Source of the DNA: DASZBX01 sp035943635
GTDB lineage: Bacteria > Actinomycetota > Actinomycetes > Streptomycetales > Catenulisporaceae
Assembly (NCBI GenBank): GCA_035943635.1
Contig: DASZBX010000107.1
Location: 17,750-81,749, forward strand
DNA: 64,000 bases
Direction of reading: 5' to 3'
How positions within the stretch are numbered: the stretch's first letter is position 1; each line of letters opens with the position of its first letter. Positions 59,730 to 64,000 of the stretch are shown here, piece after piece. The notes below the pieces were generated by a model. The model worked only from the letters and a program-made list of their open reading frames with translations, had not been told where the DNA came from and searched no databases. The position numbers and the translations under genes were made by a program.

Positions 59730-61907
59730 TCAGCCGTACCCGGGCCGGGCTCGCGCGGCGGACCGGCGCCCGCACGGCGCCCGTCGATCCGCCGGCCGGG
59801 TCCGGGCGCGGTCGGCGGCGGTCCGCACCCGCGGCTCGGATTCGTCCGGATATCGACTGATCCGGCGCCGATCGGCGCGGGGGAACCGGTCTCGCACGCG
59901 CGCCGGAACCGCGGGTCCGGACGAGTACTGATTCAGTCGGCAGAAGCCTAACCGAGCCGTGCACCAGTCCGCGCCACCCCCGTCCGGCCGGGCCCGGCCG
60001 GCCATCGCGCCAGGCCGGCCGCCGGGTGCCGGCCAGCCTGCGTCGTGGCCGTTCAGCGGCCAGGTCCAGACCGAGCCGAGCCGGACCGCAGGGCCGTAGA
60101 GCGCGGTCAGAAGTTGCCGATCCTGGTCGGGATGTGCGGCTCCGGCCGCCCCGACGTCTAAAGATCCGGGGTTGCCCGGGGCCGCGTCCAGCGCGATGCA
60201 GCCGATGCCCCAGTGCCGCGCGTCGGTCTGAGCCTGCGCCCGCATCGCCGGGGTGACGGTCGGCACCGTGCCGGTCTGGTCGACCGTGTCGAGCAGGGCG
60301 GTGGTCGGCCGCGGGGTGTCCAGCTCGACCTGGCCGGAGGAGTCCGGGCCGAAGAACAGTCCGTCGACGACCCGGAACTGCTGGTCCGCGGCCGTCGACC
60401 AGAACATCGCGGCCGCGGTCCGCGGGTAGATCAGCATCGCCTGCCCGGGGTTGTCGCACTGCTTCCACAGCCCGGCGGTGATGAAGGCGGGCACCGGCGG
60501 CCGCGGCTGCGCGCCGACCGGGAACGGAGCCTGAACGAGCGCACAGGCCAGGGTGGCGCCGAATGCCGGCGCCCAGCGGCCGGGCCGGTCCAGCACCGGT
60601 TCGCGCAACGCGCAGACCACCAGGTACGCCAGGATCGGGAAGAGCGGCAGCGACAACCGGACCGGCAGCACGTCCGGGAAGAACGGCAGGTGGCGCAGCA
60701 GCGGCCACAGATCCAGCACCTGGTACAGGCCGTCCGGCTGCACATGGATGCTGTCGCCGAGCGAGAGCAGGGCCAGCAGCGCGCCGGTGATCGTCAGCGC
60801 CCGCACCTGCGGCCGCCTGATCCCGATCACCACGGCCGCGACGGCGATCAGCAGCAGCGGGATCCCGATGAAGGCCGAGGTCTCCGAGATGTCCGGCGCG
60901 AGCACGGTGGTCTGGGCCGGGTTCCCGAAGACGGACGTCGGCGCGAAGGAGGGGTACGACTGGATGACGGCCGTGAACGCGTCCTGACCCCACGGGATGC
61001 CGCTGTACGACCCGGGGCCGCGGAACTGGAACCACAACGGATACCCGGCCAGCACGACCGCGGTACCGCCGGCCACGGCCACGTCGATCGCCAGCGGCCG
61101 CAACGGCGGCAGGACGGTCCGCGAGGACTGGACCAGCCGGAAGACCCCGGCCAGGCCGAGCGTGAGCGCGGCGATGAACAAGGGCTCCTCGGCGACGCCG
61201 ATCTGCACCGCGACCAGCGCGCCGAGCATGGCCGCGGAGACCGGCGAACGCGGCCCGGACCCGCCCCGGCCCAGCCGCAGCACCCGGTCCACGATCAGCG
61301 GGAACAGCCACTGCGCGGTCAGGTTCGGGTGCCCCCAGCAATGCGCGATCATCGCGGGGGAGAAGCCGCAGATCAGGCCGCCGAGGGCCGCGGCGGCCCG
61401 GCGCCGGAAGACGGGATCGGCCCAGGCCGTGGTAGCCGCGCCGCGTTCGGCCTCGGCACGGTCCGGGGCCGGGCCCGCGGCGTCGGAACCGTCACCCTTC
61501 CGAGTGGCGGCATCGGCGTCGGCCGGGCCCGGGTGGCGCAGGAAGAACCAGTACCAGGCCGCCGCGGTGGCCGCGAGGTTGAGCGTGAGGATCAGCGCGA
61601 GGGTCGGGCCGGGGCCGACCGACAGGGTCAGCGGCAGCGCGGCCAGCCCGATCGCCGGCATCGACGGGTTGGCCATCAGATTGACCCCGTACGGCGCGTT
61701 CATCCCCGGATCGAACAGCGGGTTGTGCCCATGCACGAACTGCCGGGCGACGGCCGTCAGCATCCCCTCGAAGTTAGCCTGGTCGCGCGCGTTCTGGGCC
61801 ACGATCAGGCCGCCGGGATGGAACAGCAGCGAATGCATGACGTAGACCGCTATGCCGAGGAACACGGCCAAGACCGCCGCGTGCGGCGCGATGGTGCGAA
61901 GTCGCAC
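59730..61907 (-). CDS. Polytopic membrane protein, GT-C glycosyltransferase-like
   Basis: About 725 residues from a GTG at 61907, or up to 784 from an in-frame start at 62084. Around 11 hydrophobic helices occupy residues ~10-480. The loop after helix 1 (NARDQANFEGMLTAVARQFV, GHNPLFDPGMNAPYGVNLMA) has the Asp/Asn-rich layout of GT-C-type lipid-linked sugar transferases and related actinomycete membrane proteins. A soluble C-domain (~490-640) follows. The last ~80 residues are Arg/Ala-rich and probably a run-on past a lost stop. It may share a transcript with the DUF4132 gene (gap 53 nt). GGAGAAGG precedes the chosen start. Confidence 0.65.
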   Translation of the reverse strand: MRLRTIAPHAAVLAVFLGIAVYVMHSLLFHPGGLIVAQNARDQANFEGMLTAVARQFVHGHNPLFDPGMNAPYGVNLMANPSMPAIGLAALPLTLSVGPGPTLALILTLNLAATAAAWYWFFLRHPGPADADAATRKGDGSDAAGPAPDRAEAERGAATTAWADPVFRRRAAAALGGLICGFSPAMIAHCWGHPNLTAQWLFPLIVDRVLRLGRGGSGPRSPVSAAMLGALVAVQIGVAEEPLFIAALTLGLAGVFRLVQSSRTVLPPLRPLAIDVAVAGGTAVVLAGYPLWFQFRGPGSYSGIPWGQDAFTAVIQSYPSFAPTSVFGNPAQTTVLAPDISETSAFIGIPLLLIAVAAVVIGIRRPQVRALTITGALLALLSLGDSIHVQPDGLYQVLDLWPLLRHLPFFPDVLPVRLSLPLFPILAYLVVCALREPVLDRPGRWAPAFGATLACALVQAPFPVGAQPRPPVPAFITAGLWKQCDNPGQAMLIYPRTAAAMFWSTAADQQFRVVDGLFFGPDSSGQVELDTPRPTTALLDTVDQTGTVPTVTPAMRAQAQTDARHWGIGCIALDAAPGNPGSLDVGAAGAAHPDQDRQLLTALYGPAVRLGSVWTWPLNGHDAGWPAPGGRPGAMAGRARPDGGGADWCTARLGFCRLNQYSSGPAVPARVRDRFPRADRRRISRYPDESEPRVRTAADRARTRPADRRAPCGRRSAARARPGYG

Positions 61908-62205
61908 GCGTGGATCCACCTTCTCCGTGAGCCCGGTCCCGGGAACGGCCGAGTGCGTCCGTCTGGGCAGTGAGACCGCTAAGACGGCAGGCAGGTTGCC
62001 GCTGGTTGCAGTGATGCGCGTCACATTCTGGGGCGGAGGTGATCCGGCGAACGACGAGAGTCGGCAGCCCGGGCCCGGGATCACCCATTCGGTCTACACA
62101 GGAGGCCACCTGGGTGAATCCCGGCAGCCGCCGACCGCTGTTCCGGGTTTGCCCGCCGAGCGTGGGCACCATGACCGGGACCCGACCCGGCCGAAGGAGT
62201 GCGCG

Positions 62206-62472
62206 ATGGCTCGACCCCACAGCGGCGCCGACGGCGCCGACGGACCCGGCGAGCACCCCGGCCGCGGCCTCGCCGAGCGCCGCCGGCTCCGGCGCGAGTT
62301 CACCTACCACCAACACCCCGGCCGCCTCGCCGCCGCCGATCCGGGCGACGCGGCCCGCGCCCACCCGCGCGGCGCCCGGAACCGCTCGGACGTGCACACC
62401 GAACTGCTCGCCTGCCCGGGCGAGCCCCGGCCGCCCAGAAAACCCCTGGGAGACGACGCGCGGGCTTGGTAA
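62206..62472 (+). CDS. Small hypothetical protein
   Basis: An 88-residue basic, Arg/Pro/Ala-rich protein with an excellent GAAGGAG site 7 nt before its ATG. No family recognised. Charged segments (ERRRLRREFTYHQHPGRLAA, RNRSDVHTELLACPGEPRPP) and no hydrophobic stretch suggest a soluble or disordered protein. Its TAA stop at 62470 forms the first bases of the -10 box for the leader peptide that follows. Confidence 0.6.
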   Translation: MARPHSGADGADGPGEHPGRGLAERRRLRREFTYHQHPGRLAAADPGDAARAHPRGARNRSDVHTELLACPGEPRPPRKPLGDDARAW

Positions 62473-62475
62473 AAT
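62470..62475 (+). promoter_or_regulatory. -10 box of the leader/AlaRS-like unit
   Basis: TAAAAT stands out in otherwise GC-rich DNA. It is 7 nt from the ATG of the leader ORF, so the transcript should begin at the ATG itself. Confidence 0.6.
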
Positions 62476-62482
62476 CGGCCGT

Positions 62483-62551
62483 ATGGAGGTCTTCTCGCAC
62501 ATCAACGAGGCCGTGGCCGCGCGAGCTAGCAGCTCGTCGGCCGCCGCCTGA
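62483..62551 (+). CDS. Leader peptide rich in Ser and Ala codons, upstream of the AlaRS-like gene
   Basis: A 22-residue ORF (starting MEVFSHINEAV) that ends in four Ser and three Ala codons directly before the stop. It has no ribosome site and seems leaderless, since a TAAAAT box is 7 nt upstream. RNA pairing options lie across it: GGAGGTC (62485-62491) with GACCTCC (62550-62556), and a 6-bp stem CGAGCT/AGCTCG (62522-62536). A strong terminator-like hairpin at 62568-62592 follows. This is the classical arrangement of tRNA-charging attenuation: stalling at Ala (or Ser) codons would change which stems form. The gene controlled is an alanyl-tRNA synthetase paralogue. Confidence 0.7.
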   Translation: MEVFSHINEAVAARASSSSAAA

Positions 62552-62567
62552 CCTCCTCCCCTCAGCC

Positions 62568-62592
62568 CCGGCGACCGGAAACGGTTCGCCGG
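62568..62592 (+). terminator. Attenuator-type hairpin with GAAA tetraloop
   Basis: A 7-bp stem (62568-62574 with 62586-62592) stacks, apart from one bulged T, on a 3-bp stem closed by a GAAA tetraloop. It lies 16 nt after the leader stop and 90 nt before the AlaRS-like start. No T-tract. Confidence 0.6.
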
Positions 62593-62682
62593 TGTGCCCT
62601 CGCGACGCCTGACGTCTGATTCCCGTCCCGGGCCTCCACCTGCGCGTCCTTCCGGTCGTCCTGCCCCGAAGGACCGGACCCG

Positions 62683-63849
62683 ATGAAAACCGACCAGACC
62701 GTCCGCACGTTCGTCGACTTCTTCCGCGAGCGCGGCCACGAACTCGTCGTCGGCGACTCGCTCATCCCGCCGAGCGGTGACAGCGTGCTGTTCACCACCG
62801 CGGGCATGCAGCCGCTGACCCCGTACCTGCTCGGCCGCCCGCACCCGCTCGGGCGGCGATTGACCAGCCTCCAGCGCTGCCTGCGCACCACCGACCTGGA
62901 CGAGGTCGGCGACCGCACCCACCTGACCGTGTTCGAGATGCTCGGCTCGTGGTCGCTCGGCGACTACGACGGCAGCCAGAGCCTACGCTGGGGCTACGAC
63001 CTGCTGCGCGACGGATTCGGCCTCGATCCCGGCTTGCTGCACGCGACCGCCTTCGGCGGCGACGACCAGGTCGGGCCGGACACCGAATCGCTGCGCACCT
63101 GGACCGGGCTCGGTGTGCCGGTCGAGCTGACCCGGGACGAGAACTGGTGGTCCAACGGCCCGACCGGCCCGTGCGGCCCCGACTCGGAGATTTTCGTATG
63201 GACCGAGGACACGCCGCCGCGGGGCATGCCGACCACCGACGAGGGCTGGGTCGAGGTGTGGAACCACGTCATGATGCGCTACACCCGGCACGAGGACGGC
63301 AGCCTCGAACCGCTGCCCCGGCCCAACGTCGACACCGGCCTCGGGCTGGAACGGCTCGTCCGGGTCCTGCAGGGCAAGGACTCGGTGTTCGAGACCGACC
63401 TGTTCGAACCGTGGATGAGGAGCGTCCCGCAGCTCTGGACGCTGGACCGCCCGTCGCTGCGGCTGGTCTGCGACCACCTGCGTTCGGGCATCGTGGTGAT
63501 CGGCGACGGCGTCACGCCCGCGACGACAGGCCGCGGATACGTGCTGCGCCGGTTGACCCGCAGAGTTCTGACGACACTCTGGCGGACCGATCCGGACAGC
63601 ACCCTGACAGACCTGCCGCAGAGCCTGATCGAGCACACCCTCGACCATTTCCGGCAACCCGTCGAGCCCGGGCGCGTACGCGATGTGCTGCTGGACGAGG
63701 AACAGAGGTTCGTCAAGCTCCTGCAACGCGGCCGACAGGTGCTCGCGCAGCGGCGCTTCGACGGGCCGCTGAGCGAGCAGGATTTCCTCTACCTGCACGA
63801 AACCCACGGCCTGCCGCGGGACCTGGTCCTGGACCTGCGGATCTGCTGA
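62683..63849 (+). CDS. Alanyl-tRNA synthetase paralogue, catalytic core only
   Basis: A 388-residue class II synthetase-like protein. Core motifs are intact: IPPSGDSVLFTTAGMQPLTP (29-48), LQRCLRTTDLDEVGDRTHLT (63-82), FEMLGSWSLGDY (84-95), NWWSNGPTGPCGPDSEIF (154-171), EVWNHVMMRY (191-200) and the motif 3 VDTGLGLERL (217-226). The AlaRS tRNA-recognition segment follows, but the editing and C-Ala domains (a further ~450 residues) are absent. A normal AlaRS is over 850 residues. The protein may charge tRNA or a carrier without Ser proofreading, confer resistance, or serve in amino acid transfer. ATG with a weak GAAGGACC site. Controlled by the Ser/Ala leader upstream. Confidence 0.85.
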   Translation: MKTDQTVRTFVDFFRERGHELVVGDSLIPPSGDSVLFTTAGMQPLTPYLLGRPHPLGRRLTSLQRCLRTTDLDEVGDRTHLTVFEMLGSWSLGDYDGSQSLRWGYDLLRDGFGLDPGLLHATAFGGDDQVGPDTESLRTWTGLGVPVELTRDENWWSNGPTGPCGPDSEIFVWTEDTPPRGMPTTDEGWVEVWNHVMMRYTRHEDGSLEPLPRPNVDTGLGLERLVRVLQGKDSVFETDLFEPWMRSVPQLWTLDRPSLRLVCDHLRSGIVVIGDGVTPATTGRGYVLRRLTRRVLTTLWRTDPDSTLTDLPQSLIEHTLDHFRQPVEPGRVRDVLLDEEQRFVKLLQRGRQVLAQRRFDGPLSEQDFLYLHETHGLPRDLVLDLRIC

Positions 63850-64000
63850 ACCGCTAGGCAGTGTTGGGGAATGTCTCAAGGCGCGAATCCGGTGATCGCC
63901 GTCGCCTGGCCGCACCGCACGCAACGGCACAGACGACCGAGTATGAGCCGTCCCGTGCGGCGCGCCCATGCTCGGCGCTGACCAGATTCGCCGCACCTAC
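63850..64000. other. End of window, no gene seen
   Basis: The last 150 nt after the AlaRS-like stop show no ribosome site, hairpin or recognisable coding start on either strand. Confidence 0.4.

Noticed and set aside
59730..61341. Long N-terminal extension of the DUF4132 frame
   Set aside because: It runs antisense-like in another frame through the membrane-protein gene. The GTG at 59676 has a ribosome site and a sensible N-terminus.

Overview
The window is chromosomal DNA from a very GC-rich actinomycete. Codon third positions are almost always G or C, GTG and TTG starts are common, lipoproteins are frequent, lysyl-tRNA synthetase is class I, and a mycothiol-dependent formaldehyde dehydrogenase is present. 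A Streptomyces/Catenulispora-like soil organism fits, but no gene here fixes the genus.

Layout. 0-18 kb: a proline-rich protein, class I LysRS, an AraC regulator, a minus-strand unit (TetR remnant, an SDR without its catalytic Tyr, a signal-less periplasmic-binding-like protein), a CydDC fusion, a truncated methyltransferase, an integral membrane protein, a secreted six-repeat IPT/TIG protein and two DUF4232 lipoproteins. 18.4-32.3 kb is the most unusual part. A probable cysteine leader peptide precedes a cysteine dioxygenase/amidohydrolase pair. These are followed by a LeuA/homocitrate-synthase-like enzyme with altered catalytic residues, a DXR paralogue fused to the C-terminal part of IspH, two coupled small ORFs, a minus-strand set (amidohydrolase, 79-residue peptide, P-loop-less TPR regulator-like protein), a tiny LuxR protein with a 50-residue secreted peptide, and a LuxR regulator. 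I read this as a candidate undescribed biosynthetic or signalling locus.

32-46 kb: TetR plus an F420-type oxidoreductase, a DUF3068 protein, a MITE-like hairpin element, a WxL-like/DUF916-like secreted pair, a lipoprotein, a decayed nucleotidyltransferase, a secreted barrel/CBM-like protein, PAP2 phosphatase plus DJ-1 protein, NRDE/TANGO2, Nudix, VOC, a second degenerate SDR, a nested palindrome and a GH3 lipoprotein. 46-56 kb: GlxA regulator plus isochorismatase, mycothiol dehydrogenase, a third DUF4232 lipoprotein, thioesterase divergent from HxlR, a tRNA-Gly-like gene, a VapBC-type pair, VOC divergent from MarR, PhzF, and a truncated hydrolase. 56-64 kb: a large DUF4132 protein, a polytopic membrane protein, a small protein, and a leaderless Ser/Ala leader peptide upstream of a catalytic-core-only alanyl-tRNA synthetase paralogue.

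Several genes are visibly broken (TetR, methyltransferase, WG-like, nucleotidyltransferase, alpha/beta hydrolase), which marks this as accessory, recombining chromosome around a few housekeeping genes (lysS, cydDC). All functional calls come from reading motifs by eye; no database search was possible.
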